DNA of 14,301 nt from an uncultured Alphaproteobacteria bacterium (GCA_905236375.1 CAJOOW010000003.1:1-14301); one strand, 5' to 3'; positions 6,201 to 13,181 are shown, counted from the first letter of the stretch. Translations and numbers: made by a program. Notes: generated by a model not told the origin, from the letters alone.

Positions 6201-6779
6201 ATGAAAACAATAGAAGTGATAATATTGCAACTTTGTTTTGTTAGTTTATCCTACGCACAATCAAACAGCCCGAAAAGTACGAATCCAAAATGGAATGAAG
6301 GCTCAAAAATTCTGAAACAATTGCCTCCAATAAAATTAACAGAAGAAATGCAAATCAAAGATGGAAATCGTAGCTTTGGATATAACATAAAGAGTGGCAA
6401 AGTCTTTTTAAGTGTCGATAAAATAACTGAAAGACAAGAAGTTAGAGAAAAAACGGAAAAAGGTGATGAGTATATCTTAAGAAAAAGATATGGATTTGGT
6501 TTAGCTCCAAGAATTGCATATAACATATATAAAAATTTTAATGGATATGTTAATTTTGGGACAACTCTTGCGAAATACAAGGCAACTGGGGACAATTTTA
6601 AAAAAGCTCTGACAAAAAAATCAACATTTGTAGGGCTTGGTATTGAACAGACTTTTGGAATGATGTTTGTCAGAGGAGAATTCAATAAAGTCTTCAAAAA
6701 ATCTGTGTCAAAAATAAATTATGGCAACTTGAAAAATCATTCATACACATTTAAAATCGCTGGTGGGTATAGATTTTAA
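6201..6779 (+). CDS. Small exported, probable outer-membrane beta-barrel protein
   Basis: I do not recognise a named family. The 192-residue protein starts with a Sec signal peptide (MKTIEVIILQLCFVSLSYA, cleavage before Gln20). A polar stretch of about 70 residues follows. After it come alternating hydrophobic/polar strands such as GFGLAPRIAYNIY, GYVNFGTTLAKY, TFVGLGIEQTFG and MMFVRGEF. The last residues, TFKIAGGYRF, end in Phe, the usual recognition signal for the outer-membrane assembly machinery. The barrel protein at 10228 also ends GYRF. Its stop is 10 bases before the PAAR-like start, and the two are surely one transcription unit. The lysine-rich turns fit an AT-rich genome. Porin-like or opacity-like function is a guess. 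Confidence 0.75.
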   Translation: MKTIEVIILQLCFVSLSYAQSNSPKSTNPKWNEGSKILKQLPPIKLTEEMQIKDGNRSFGYNIKSGKVFLSVDKITERQEVREKTEKGDEYILRKRYGFGLAPRIAYNIYKNFNGYVNFGTTLAKYKATGDNFKKALTKKSTFVGLGIEQTFGMMFVRGEFNKVFKKSVSKINYGNLKNHSYTFKIAGGYRF

Positions 6780-6789
6780 GGAAAGTGCG

Positions 6790-7167
6790 ATGCCTGTTGC
6801 AGTTTGTGGAGCTGATTGCAAATGTTCATTTGGTATGACGCCAACAAAGCTTATAATCCTTCCAAAACTTCCGATTTTTGCATGTATGCTGCCAATAGGA
6901 AGCATCGTAGATTGTCTGCCGATTATAAATATCCCGACGTTTGGAATGTGTAAATCTCCAACAAATCCCGCTGTAATTGCTGCAACCGCTGCAGCTTTCG
7001 GCACTCCTACACCGGCTCCATGTGTTCCAGTGACAACTCCTTGGATCCCGACAAAACCTGGGGTTATATTGCCAATTGGCCCTGCCCTTCAATCAGACAA
7101 TATTTGTATGTGTTCATGGGCAGGAGTTATTTCGATATCTTCTCCAGGACAACCTATCGTGGTTTAA
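6790..7167 (+). CDS. PAAR-like protein (DUF4280)
   Basis: The 125-residue protein matches DUF4280, the PAAR-like family. PAAR proteins form a sharp tip on the spike of type VI and related contractile secretion systems and can carry or recruit effectors. Visible motifs, in order, are VCGADCKCSFG (5-15), a long Pro/Ile segment ending NIPTFGMC (47-54), NPAVIAATAAAFG (59-71), PCVPVTTPWIP (77-87), and a C-terminal CMCSWAGVISI (106-116). Nine Cys are present, which could bind metal or form disulfides. The start at 6790 has AAGGAAAG (6778-6785) just upstream; an earlier in-frame ATG at 6763 lies inside the preceding gene. No effector domain is fused. No Hcp, VgrG or sheath gene is in the window, so it is an orphan here. 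Confidence 0.85.
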   Translation: MPVAVCGADCKCSFGMTPTKLIILPKLPIFACMLPIGSIVDCLPIINIPTFGMCKSPTNPAVIAATAAAFGTPTPAPCVPVTTPWIPTKPGVILPIGPALQSDNICMCSWAGVISISSPGQPIVV

Positions 7168-7230
7168 TTGTTTATTAGACAATAATATTTCAGTTATTAT
7201 CATTTATAAGTATTTAAATATTATTTATAC

Positions 7231-7259
7231 TTGACTAAATTTATAAAATATATCATAAT
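7231..7259 (+). promoter_or_regulatory. Sigma70-type promoter of the Cys-rich lipoprotein gene
   Basis: TTGACT (7231-7236) and CATAAT (7254-7259) are 17 bases apart in a very AT-rich region. The predicted start gives a leader of about 28 bases to the ATG at 7294, so this gene can be expressed independently of the PAAR-like pair. Confidence 0.7.
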
Positions 7260-7293
7260 ATAAGCAAGAATAATTTTTAAAAAGGAGGTTTTT

Positions 7294-8559
7294 ATGAAAA
7301 CACCAAGAATATTATTCTTAGCATACATAATGATAACAAGCTGTTATCCAATTGAAACAACAGCAATTATCCCAGGAATGATGGAAGATTTAGCGATCAT
7401 AGATGCTTATGAGGCACCATATAAAAAATGCGGATTTTTTATTAACAGCAGAAGATTAGCTACTTCAATAACGAGAGCAACAAATCCCTCAAACGGCTTA
7501 GCTGCAATCATAAAACTATCTGAAGAACACTATGATGCGTTAAATAAGAGAAATCTGAGACTCGCATCGACAAAAGCTTCAGAAATGAAAGACATATGGA
7601 ATGGAAAATATGGATTTAAAGAAATAAGAGTCACTCAATCTCAACTACAAAAAATAAATCAACTGAAATTAAGAAGCATTGAGCAAATTGAAATGTCATT
7701 GCCAAAGACAGAAAAGTTCGAAATAAGGCGCTCAGATACTCTAACGACAAAAAACTCCGAAGAACTTATGGCAATATTTGATTTAGCAAGGCACTTAACT
7801 AACACACCGCTTCTTGCTCAAGATGTCAGTTTTGATTTTTCAAAAGTTCATGGAGCCCAGGAAAATGCATATCTCGTTCTTCCACAACTCGAAAAAATTC
7901 ATAATGCTTCTTGCAAAATATTTGATGATTGTAGCAAACGTCATCCAAACCAAAAAAAGCAACTTGAGGCTCTCTACCAGATAAAAAAGGATTCATTCAA
8001 TCAATACCTCATCGATTTTTATGATTTTTTAAAGTCGCAGAGAATGCAGGATTATCGAGCTGTTGATCGTGGCCAAACGAGCGTTGGACATCGGAATACT
8101 TGCCTCTTCAATTCAATTTTTTATGATGACGTTGCAAAAGGTAATATACCTTCGACTAAGCTTGGATCCCTTAGTAAAGCAAATGATTATTTATTGTGGA
8201 TTAAAAACATTCATGCTCCTTATTTAAGGCAATTGGCAGATAATCCAATTTATAATCCAAATGGAATCTCTCTAACTTTAAGACGTTTAGAAGGTAATCG
8301 AAGCTTAGAAGCTCACTATGGAATTGGAACGGTTGCTAGAGGATGTGGATTAGCTCCTGGCTTGATTGCTAACTGCTCTGTCCTCGAAATAGGTGTTCAT
8401 TCACTGGGGGCTAATTATTCGATTTTCCTAAAATCAAAAACAGGGCCAGGATCTGCACTCCTGTCTTACTTCGGTTGCGGTTGGTTCAGTTCTGAAAACT
8501 TCCCTATCATTTGTGCATCATGTTCTTTTGGCCATGCTCAGGGATTGGTTCATGCTTAA
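7294..8559 (+). CDS. Unrecognised cysteine-rich lipoprotein next to the PAAR-like gene
   Basis: I do not recognise the family. The 421-residue protein begins with a lipoprotein signal (hydrophobic run then ITSC, Cys17) and an excellent ribosome binding site, AAAGGAGG (7281-7288), five bases before the ATG. Residues of about 60-240 are charged and helical. The last third looks like a separate compact domain. It is Gly-rich and holds six Cys plus several His (GHRNTCLFNS, EAHYGIG, RGCGLAPG, GVHSLGANYSI, SYFGCGWF, ICASCSFGHAQG), starting near residue 255. The recurrent Cys and His could be catalytic or metal-binding, but that is inference. It has its own promoter and terminator. The PAAR-like gene 127 bases upstream raises the possibility of an effector, or of a surface protein related to secretion. 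Confidence 0.75.
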   Translation: MKTPRILFLAYIMITSCYPIETTAIIPGMMEDLAIIDAYEAPYKKCGFFINSRRLATSITRATNPSNGLAAIIKLSEEHYDALNKRNLRLASTKASEMKDIWNGKYGFKEIRVTQSQLQKINQLKLRSIEQIEMSLPKTEKFEIRRSDTLTTKNSEELMAIFDLARHLTNTPLLAQDVSFDFSKVHGAQENAYLVLPQLEKIHNASCKIFDDCSKRHPNQKKQLEALYQIKKDSFNQYLIDFYDFLKSQRMQDYRAVDRGQTSVGHRNTCLFNSIFYDDVAKGNIPSTKLGSLSKANDYLLWIKNIHAPYLRQLADNPIYNPNGISLTLRRLEGNRSLEAHYGIGTVARGCGLAPGLIANCSVLEIGVHSLGANYSIFLKSKTGPGSALLSYFGCGWFSSENFPIICASCSFGHAQGLVHA

Positions 8560-8571
8560 AGTTTATAGCTG

Positions 8572-8631
8572 GATTATAAAAAAAAAAAAAAAATATTAGG
8601 CATGTTATGTGCCTCATATTTTTTTATAATC
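8572..8631 (+). terminator. Intrinsic terminator of the Cys-rich lipoprotein gene
   Basis: A long hairpin pairs GATTATA (8572-8578) with TATAATC (8625-8631), an A run (8578-8593) with a T run (8619-8625), and AGGCA (8598-8602) with TGCCT (8610-8614). A run of seven T follows the GC-rich tip on the plus strand. The symmetry would also allow termination from the other side. Confidence 0.85.
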
Positions 8632-8745
8632 AGTTATTAGAATCTATGGCTGAGATTACGTCAAATAATGAACAGAATGAAGCTGGGGGTATTTACACGA
8701 AGATAAGAAAGTTCATCAAGAGATGGAAAACATCATAAAATAACT

Positions 8746-9075
8746 GATGTGAATTTAGCAAAGTTAATGAAAAGGAAGGAAAGCTGAAGCCGGAACAATT
8801 TATTGGAGGGGGGCACTATCGTTTCGAATCTTGAGATGTTTGAAATAGATTCTTTTTTGTCGATCATTAATCGACCACAAGGAAGCATATTATCGATCGG
8901 CCCTGCAATAAAAAAACCAATAATTGAAAAATAAAATAATAATACTATAAAAATTGCAGATATAATAAAGATTGGATATGCGGTTGACCATAGGGTAATA
9001 GATGGTGATAGCGCTGTTAAGTTCCTTGAAGTTATAAAAGATACTCTGGCGAATCCGATACTACTTTTTGTATAG
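8746..9075 (+). pseudogene. Degenerate C-terminal fragment of a dihydrolipoamide acyltransferase (pyruvate dehydrogenase E2)
   Basis: Translating across frames gives a recognisable E2 catalytic-domain tail. It has LAKLMKRKE, then KLKPEQFIGG in the next frame. After a shift at the GGGGGG run (8808-8813) come TIVSNLEMFEIDSFLSIINR, PQGSILSIGPAIKKPIIEK, a TAA (8932-8934), and in the same frame a final part. That part has KIGYAVDHRVIDGDSAVKFL and NPILLFV before the TAG at 9073-9075. DHRVIDG is the conserved His-x3-Asp-Gly active-site motif of this acyltransferase family, and IINRPQGSILSIG matches the family's INPPQ...AVG segment. Two frameshifts plus a stop make it non-functional. The lipoyl and E1/E3-binding domains are missing. 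It is presumably a partial copy of the organism's working E2 gene, not a gene in use. Confidence 0.88.
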
Positions 9076-9109
9076 CAAATAAAAAATGATGTTTTATATT
9101 AAAAAGATG

Positions 9110-9138
9110 TTTACGAGATGAAAAAAATGTGATATCAT
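9110..9138 (+). promoter_or_regulatory. Possible promoter of the Lys/Glu-rich exported protein gene
   Basis: TTTACG (9110-9115) and TATCAT (9133-9138) are 17 bases apart, about 89 bases before the ATG at 9227. Both boxes deviate from consensus. Confidence 0.4.
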
Positions 9139-9213
9139 AAAGATAGAAAGGATTCAGCTGAACATGGAGAGCATCATAAAAAAGGTGATGCAATTTCAGC
9201 TAGACAGATTTAA

Positions 9214-9220
9214 GAGGAGA
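9214..9220 (+). promoter_or_regulatory. Ribosome binding site deciding the start at 9227
   Basis: GAGGAGA ends six bases before the ATG at 9227. It places the start directly at the signal peptide and rejects the upstream ATG at 9164. Confidence 0.8.
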
Positions 9221-9226
9221 AAAAAT

Positions 9227-9883
9227 ATGAAAATGAAATTGATGATGGGTAGTCTTCTGCTGGCAATAATGGGAACAGTGCATGCTGGAGAGACTGTTGT
9301 AATAGAAAAAAGTGACAAGCAAAAGCTAGAACAACATCTGGTAGAATATAAAGATATTTTTTATCGAACGGCGTTTGTTTGGGCGATTAATCAATTGAAA
9401 GGTGATAATGAGGTATCGGGTGATAAAAAAATTCTAGATGAAGTTCTGAGTCATCCTTTTCTAAAAGAAATCACAGAGACAGACGCTAATGACTTCGCTG
9501 AATTCGAATCGGACGACATTAACGGAAAAACTATGTGCACTAATGAACTAGAGAATCTGAGAGCGTTGCTGAAGAAGACCACTGAAAACGAGGGCGAAAA
9601 GAAAAAAGATGAAAAAGAAGAGAAAAAAGAAAACAAATCTGAGCACAAAGGGTCTAGTCTCAAGAATTATTCTCAATTAGACCACTCAGAAAAAGAAAAA
9701 CTTGGAGCACTTATTGAGAATTTAGACGAGTCAACGAAGCGCACTCTAAATGCAGCGCTTTATAACAATATGGTGAAGTATAATGCCGATGCCAATAAGC
9801 TGAAAATAGACACTCTTGAAACAACGAGGAGGGGACGACACCTGGTTGAAATAAAAGATAAGCACCTAAGCATTTTTGAATGA
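9227..9883 (+). CDS. Unrecognised exported Lys/Glu-rich protein
   Basis: I recognise no family. The 218-residue product begins with a clear Sec signal peptide (MKMKLMMGSLLLAIMGTVHA, cleavage before Gly21). The mature N-terminal half is helical (VEYKDIFYRTAFVWAINQL, DEVLSHPFLKEI). It contains one Cys and is followed by a strongly charged run of about 25 residues (EGEKKKDEKEEKKENKSEHK), likely disordered or a coiled linker. After that comes a second helical segment (EKEKLGALIENLDESTKRTL) and a basic C-terminus. The ATG at 9227 has GAGGAGA six bases upstream; an in-frame ATG at 9164 would bury the signal peptide behind a charged extension. It stands alone between the E2 relic and the structured intergenic region, and ends in TGA. 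Confidence 0.75.
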   Translation: MKMKLMMGSLLLAIMGTVHAGETVVIEKSDKQKLEQHLVEYKDIFYRTAFVWAINQLKGDNEVSGDKKILDEVLSHPFLKEITETDANDFAEFESDDINGKTMCTNELENLRALLKKTTENEGEKKKDEKEEKKENKSEHKGSSLKNYSQLDHSEKEKLGALIENLDESTKRTLNAALYNNMVKYNADANKLKIDTLETTRRGRHLVEIKDKHLSIFE

Positions 9884-9899
9884 GTTAAACGAGAAAATC

Positions 9900-9946
9900 C
9901 TGGGACGCGTCGAGTCGGAAGCGAAGTATCGACTCACGTGTCTCAG
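9900..9946 (+). ncRNA. Long RNA-type stem-loop, candidate structured RNA or 3' UTR element
   Basis: Eleven bases at 9900-9910 pair with 9936-9946, and after a single bulged C (9911) GAGTCG (9912-9917) pairs with CGACTC (9930-9935). The loop is 12 bases. Two of the 17 pairs are G-T, which are G-U wobbles in a plus-strand RNA but mismatches on the other strand. This points to selection for a plus-strand transcript. The stretch is GC-richer than its surroundings. I recognise no Rfam family. It starts 17 bases after the stop of the gene at 9227-9883 and could be that gene's 3' UTR or the head of a small RNA. Confidence 0.5.
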
Positions 9947-9950
9947 AAAA

Positions 9951-9999
9951 GTGAAACAAATACCTAATCACGAAGCACACCTCAACCGGGGTGTTTCAC
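9951..9999 (+). ncRNA. Second hairpin of the same structured region
   Basis: GTGAAACA (9951-9958) can pair with TGTTTCAC (9992-9999). A nested ACACC (9977-9981) can pair with GGTGT (9990-9994), sharing three bases with the outer stem. The two pairings partly compete, so this could switch. It could also form one bulged hairpin with a shortened GTGAA/TTCAC base. Confidence 0.4.
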
Positions 10000-10168
10000 C
10001 TCACACTTTATGTAAATGCAAAGAAAAATAAAGAGGATCTTCTTTTGCACTAACGAGAGATCTCGAGGGGGTGAGTATGAGACAGGTGCTGATAAGTAAC
10101 AGTATCAAACTTACAAAAATTCGAAATATCCCAATGAGAAAAACGAAAATTAGATAACTAAACCGACT
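10000..10168 (+). other. Remainder of the intergenic region with a possible 26-residue ORF
   Basis: No known gene is present. A short frame from ATG 10077 to TAA 10155-10157 codes for 26 residues and is strongly basic (it ends RKTKIR). It has a good GAGGGGGTGAG ribosome binding site just upstream (about 10065-10075). It could be a leader or small-protein gene, or chance. An 8-bp palindrome, GAGATCTC, overlaps the same leader. The region ends at the shared terminator. Confidence 0.3.
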
Positions 10169-10209
10169 AAAAAGAGCCCCGTAATTCCTACAGGGCTCTC
10201 TCCTTTTTT
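10169..10209. terminator. Bidirectional intrinsic terminator between convergent transcripts
   Basis: AGAGCCC (10173-10179) pairs with GGGCTCT (10193-10199), and GTA (10181-10183) with TAC (10189-10191), with one C/A mismatch and a five-base loop. Five A precede the stem (a T run immediately after the hairpin on the minus strand) and six T follow it at 10204-10209. It serves both the barrel gene on the minus strand and transcripts on the plus strand. Confidence 0.9.
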
Positions 10210-10227
10210 AATCCAAATAAATTTAAT

Positions 10228-11136
10228 TTAGAATCTATATCCAAGACCAAGCTTTACTACATGAGCTTGTGTACGGACTTTTAATTTGGAAATGTTGCCT
10301 TCGAACGACTTCTCATGCACCTTTACATTCGTCCTGAATTCATAGTTATATTCCAATTTAGTATATAGCTCTGGAGTTATTTCATAGCGAATTCCGGCGC
10401 CCACTATAGGAATAAAGCGACATTTACTTTTCTTTAATTTTTCAGTATATTGCCCGGCGAATTTTTTTGCCGTGTCGGTTAGGGCAGAGTTGTTATTCAG
10501 TCCTGTTTGCATGCTGTCCTCATCTTTCGTGTTTTTATCTGCGGATCTATATGTTTCTAATTTGAATCTTGTCATTTTAACACCAGCTGTGACATATCCT
10601 TCCAGTTGAGGAGTAATCAAATACCCAACTCTTGGCATCAAAGCAATGTGCCATTGGCTTTTAAGCTTTGCAAATGTTCTGACAGGGTTTGCACCATCTT
10701 TGTTGTTTGCATCTGCTCCAATTCTATCAAAGTCATACTTTTCAGTTTTGGTTTTTAGTCCGATTTTTCCAAAAGTACTTCCTAGATTTAAATCGATTCC
10801 TATCATGACATCATTGACTCTCCAGTCGTATCCCAAGATTAATTCAGCCAAGAATCTTGTCTTTGTTTTTTTCACTTTGTGAACTCTCGCGACTTCGATT
10901 GATGTATCATTCACTGCCTTAGCATCATCATCTTGTAGTGCGATTCCGTGATATGTATCAGTTTGCTTGTAATCTGATTTTGCTGTTGTTTTTGTCTTTG
11001 TTCTTGAAATTGCTGCTCCAGCGTTGACTCCGATATAGAATCCGCCATTGCCACAGACATCAGCTGATGCTTCAGGCGCAGCCGTAATTGCAACTGCTGA
11101 GATCAAACTAGCAGCTAAAATTTTGTTCATTTTCAT
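10228..11136 (-). CDS. Outer-membrane beta-barrel protein (porin/opacity-like)
   Basis: The 302-residue protein starts with a Sec signal peptide (MKMNKILAASLISAVAITAA, cleavage after Ala25 in EASA). It then opens with NGGFYIGVNAGAAIS, the typical first strand of surface-exposed barrel proteins. Amphipathic strands alternate with long charged loops, for example FLAELILGYDWRV, IGIDLNLGSTFGKIGLKTKT, IALMPRVGYLIT, LEGYVTAGVKMTRF, PIVGAGIRYEIT and TKLEYNYEF. It ends VVKLGLGYRF, with the C-terminal Phe that directs barrel assembly. The ATG at 11136 has AGGAG six bases upstream; the ATG at 11130 is too far from it. I infer a pathogen/symbiont surface antigen-like barrel; pore activity is unproven. 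It is probably the last gene before the terminator at 10169. Confidence 0.85.
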   Translation of the reverse strand: MKMNKILAASLISAVAITAAPEASADVCGNGGFYIGVNAGAAISRTKTKTTAKSDYKQTDTYHGIALQDDDAKAVNDTSIEVARVHKVKKTKTRFLAELILGYDWRVNDVMIGIDLNLGSTFGKIGLKTKTEKYDFDRIGADANNKDGANPVRTFAKLKSQWHIALMPRVGYLITPQLEGYVTAGVKMTRFKLETYRSADKNTKDEDSMQTGLNNNSALTDTAKKFAGQYTEKLKKSKCRFIPIVGAGIRYEITPELYTKLEYNYEFRTNVKVHEKSFEGNISKLKVRTQAHVVKLGLGYRF

Positions 11137-11200
11137 TGATTAACTCCTAAAAAATGTTTTGTTAACAATACTTACATACCGATATCTTACAACACAACGC

Positions 11201-11263
11201 AGAGCCCGGCCATTAAATGTGGCTTAGATTCCCGGAGCCGGCAATCACAGTGTGACTTTTTTT
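11201..11263. repeat. GC-rich palindromic element between two minus-strand genes
   Basis: Between the barrel gene and the gene ending at 11271, a GC-rich island holds GCCA/TGGC (11209-11223) and a symmetric palindrome GATTcCCGGagCCGGcAATC (11227-11246, one central mismatch pair). A TCACAgTGTGA (11245-11255) follows, then seven T on the plus strand (11257-11263). The middle palindrome resembles the REP-like GATTCCCG...CGGGAATC pattern seen in many proteobacteria. A plus-strand terminator is also possible. Confidence 0.45.
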
Positions 11264-11270
11264 CAACAAG

Positions 11271-13121
11271 TTATTTCAACTTCAAATATTTACAAACATC
11301 GTATTTCGTAAAATCCGTATTCTGCAAAAGCTTTAGCATATCAAGATTTTCAGTGTTTGCCGTAGCAATTGAATTAATTGGAGAAAGCAAATAAGTTCCA
11401 TCTGAAGAAGTTCTAGCAAAATCACGCAACAAAGAGATAACCTTATCGAAATTATTTTCCGATTCTATTATTAGCCCGAGGGAACGGAGAAATACTGTAA
11501 TTTCTCGCCCAATCACTGGGACAAAATCTGGAAGCTTTTGCATAATTAAATTAAAAATCTCCGGATTAGAATAAAGTGAATCAAATAGCTTTGAATTGCT
11601 CTTTATGAAACTTTCAATTTGCTTATAATTCGCAATATCGCGTTTTTTCTTCAGAGTTTCCTTCTCATTGCTAGATTCTTCTGCCTTTTCTAATTCAGAA
11701 ATCTTTTGTTCGAGAATCCTAGAAAATTCAGTAACTTTAGCAGATGTATTGATTTTAACGTTTGCAACAATTCCAAGCAGACTTTTTGCAAGCTCTATTG
11801 CTTTTTTTTCATGTAATTTTTGTTCTTCTTTATCTTTTGCATTGCGACTCAAGTTCAGTTCTTTTAGATAGTTGTACGCTACTGTCCTTAATTCATTTGT
11901 TTCAGAATCATCGATTGATAATTCTATTGTGGCTTCTGGAATATAAATAGAAATCCTGGAATCATCAGCGCAACTTCTCTTAAGCGAAGAAGCAAATTCA
12001 CTTGGATCGGTTTCAGAACCATTATAAAAAAACGTTCCAAGCCTCGACATCTTATAGACTTTCTTGTTGTTTAACAGATTTTTATAAATAATCCCTTTCA
12101 TAATTCGTAAGATTGCATCATTAGTCGCAAAAATATTAACTGCATTCTCTTGTCGTTCTGTAAATTGTCCATGACCAAAATCTTTTGGATTCGCAGAAAT
12201 AAATTGATAAAACACCGAAAGCTCTTTAATAATCGAAACCATTTCAAGCGGTGATTTAGAAATTATTTTTTGAACAAGTTCTTTTGTTATCGTTTTATGA
12301 AGCGAATAACAAGCAATTGTAAATTTTACAATTCTTTGATCCGTTTCACTATTGCCTTGATGCTCCGAAATTTCAGGAAAATCTTTGCCATCAAGATATT
12401 TTAAATTAATATTTTCAGCTTTCAGTTTTTGATGAATAGCTCTAGTTCTGAGATCATTAATCAAAGTCATCGCTTTATCAATTAGTTCAGAAACATCATT
12501 GTCAGTCATTTGCTTTTTAGAAAGCTCTTTTGCTCGTCTGATATAATTCTCAAAATTCGTTTTGAAGAGTTCGCTTTCAATATTGCTGTTCATTTCTGGA
12601 TTTTGTGCCTCTACTGGCTCATCTTTTGTTTTCTGTGGCTGTGTCGACTGAACATTTTTCTCTTTGTTGGCTTTATTTTTAATATCATCCGAAGAGTTTG
12701 GCTCAGGAGCAGCTTGCGTTTCTGCTTTTTGTTCTGTTTCAGAATTAGAGGTTACCTTGGGCTCTAAATTATTGGTCTCCACTGTTTCACTTGCCTTTTG
12801 CGCTTTGTCCGATAAATTTTTGTCTTCAGATGGCTCAGGATTTCTTTGATTTAAATCGCTTTGGGCCTGATTTTGTTGATTTTCTAAACTCTGCACATTT
12901 TCTTCTTTAGCCTTATTATCCAGTGATTCAGCTTCTGAATTTGTTTGCGGAATAGCTTGTTTTTCCTCAGGTACACTGATCTTCTCAGTTTGAGGCTCGG
13001 GATTAGTATTTTTTGTTTGCTGATCAACTTTTTGAGAATCCGAAACAGAATTAGGGGGTTCAACGGGAGTCTGAGCTAAAACACCGCAAGAAAGAAGTGT
13101 GAGAAAAATAATTATTTTCAT
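11271..13121 (-). CDS. Large unrecognised exported protein with a disordered N-terminal region
   Basis: This 616-residue protein has no family I recognise. It begins with a short signal peptide (MKIIIFLTLLSCGVLA, cleavage before Gln17; the LLSC just inside could alternatively be a weak lipobox). Residues of about 17-175 are a low-complexity Gln/Asn/Glu/Ser/Pro/Lys-rich stretch without hydrophobic core. It looks like a flexible tether. The remaining 440 residues are helical and folded-looking. They include helices that could form a coiled coil near 430-500 (KISELEKAEESSNEKETLKK) and a Leu/Phe-rich end (PVIGREITVFLRSLGLII). The ribosome binding site is weak (GGCGAG). It follows the AI-2E-family gene by 60 bases, so co-transcription is plausible. 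The domain order suggests a surface or periplasmic protein that reaches out from a tether. Confidence 0.75.
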   Translation of the reverse strand: MKIIIFLTLLSCGVLAQTPVEPPNSVSDSQKVDQQTKNTNPEPQTEKISVPEEKQAIPQTNSEAESLDNKAKEENVQSLENQQNQAQSDLNQRNPEPSEDKNLSDKAQKASETVETNNLEPKVTSNSETEQKAETQAAPEPNSSDDIKNKANKEKNVQSTQPQKTKDEPVEAQNPEMNSNIESELFKTNFENYIRRAKELSKKQMTDNDVSELIDKAMTLINDLRTRAIHQKLKAENINLKYLDGKDFPEISEHQGNSETDQRIVKFTIACYSLHKTITKELVQKIISKSPLEMVSIIKELSVFYQFISANPKDFGHGQFTERQENAVNIFATNDAILRIMKGIIYKNLLNNKKVYKMSRLGTFFYNGSETDPSEFASSLKRSCADDSRISIYIPEATIELSIDDSETNELRTVAYNYLKELNLSRNAKDKEEQKLHEKKAIELAKSLLGIVANVKINTSAKVTEFSRILEQKISELEKAEESSNEKETLKKKRDIANYKQIESFIKSNSKLFDSLYSNPEIFNLIMQKLPDFVPVIGREITVFLRSLGLIIESENNFDKVISLLRDFARTSSDGTYLLSPINSIATANTENLDMLKLLQNTDFTKYDVCKYLKLK

Positions 13122-13181
13122 GTCTCGCCCAATTTGAGATCATTCCATAATTAAAGTGTGCCATAAAAAATGTTTAAATTA

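Noticed and set aside
6251..6697. Minus-strand open frame of 148 codons inside the small barrel gene
   Set aside because: It is antisense to a gene with a signal peptide, ribosome binding site and a barrel-type C-terminus; its sequence shows no family features.
6790..7167. Full type VI secretion locus
   Set aside because: Only the PAAR-like gene is present; no Hcp, VgrG, sheath or baseplate genes occur in the window.
8725..9225. Similarity between 8725-8784 and 9165-9225 as a direct repeat
   Set aside because: Shared blocks such as CATCATAAAA and TGATG are short and the rest aligns only with gaps, so a duplication is not supported.
9164..9226. Earlier start for the Lys/Glu-rich exported protein
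   Set aside because: The signal peptide begins at the ATG 9227, which also has GAGGAGA at the right distance.
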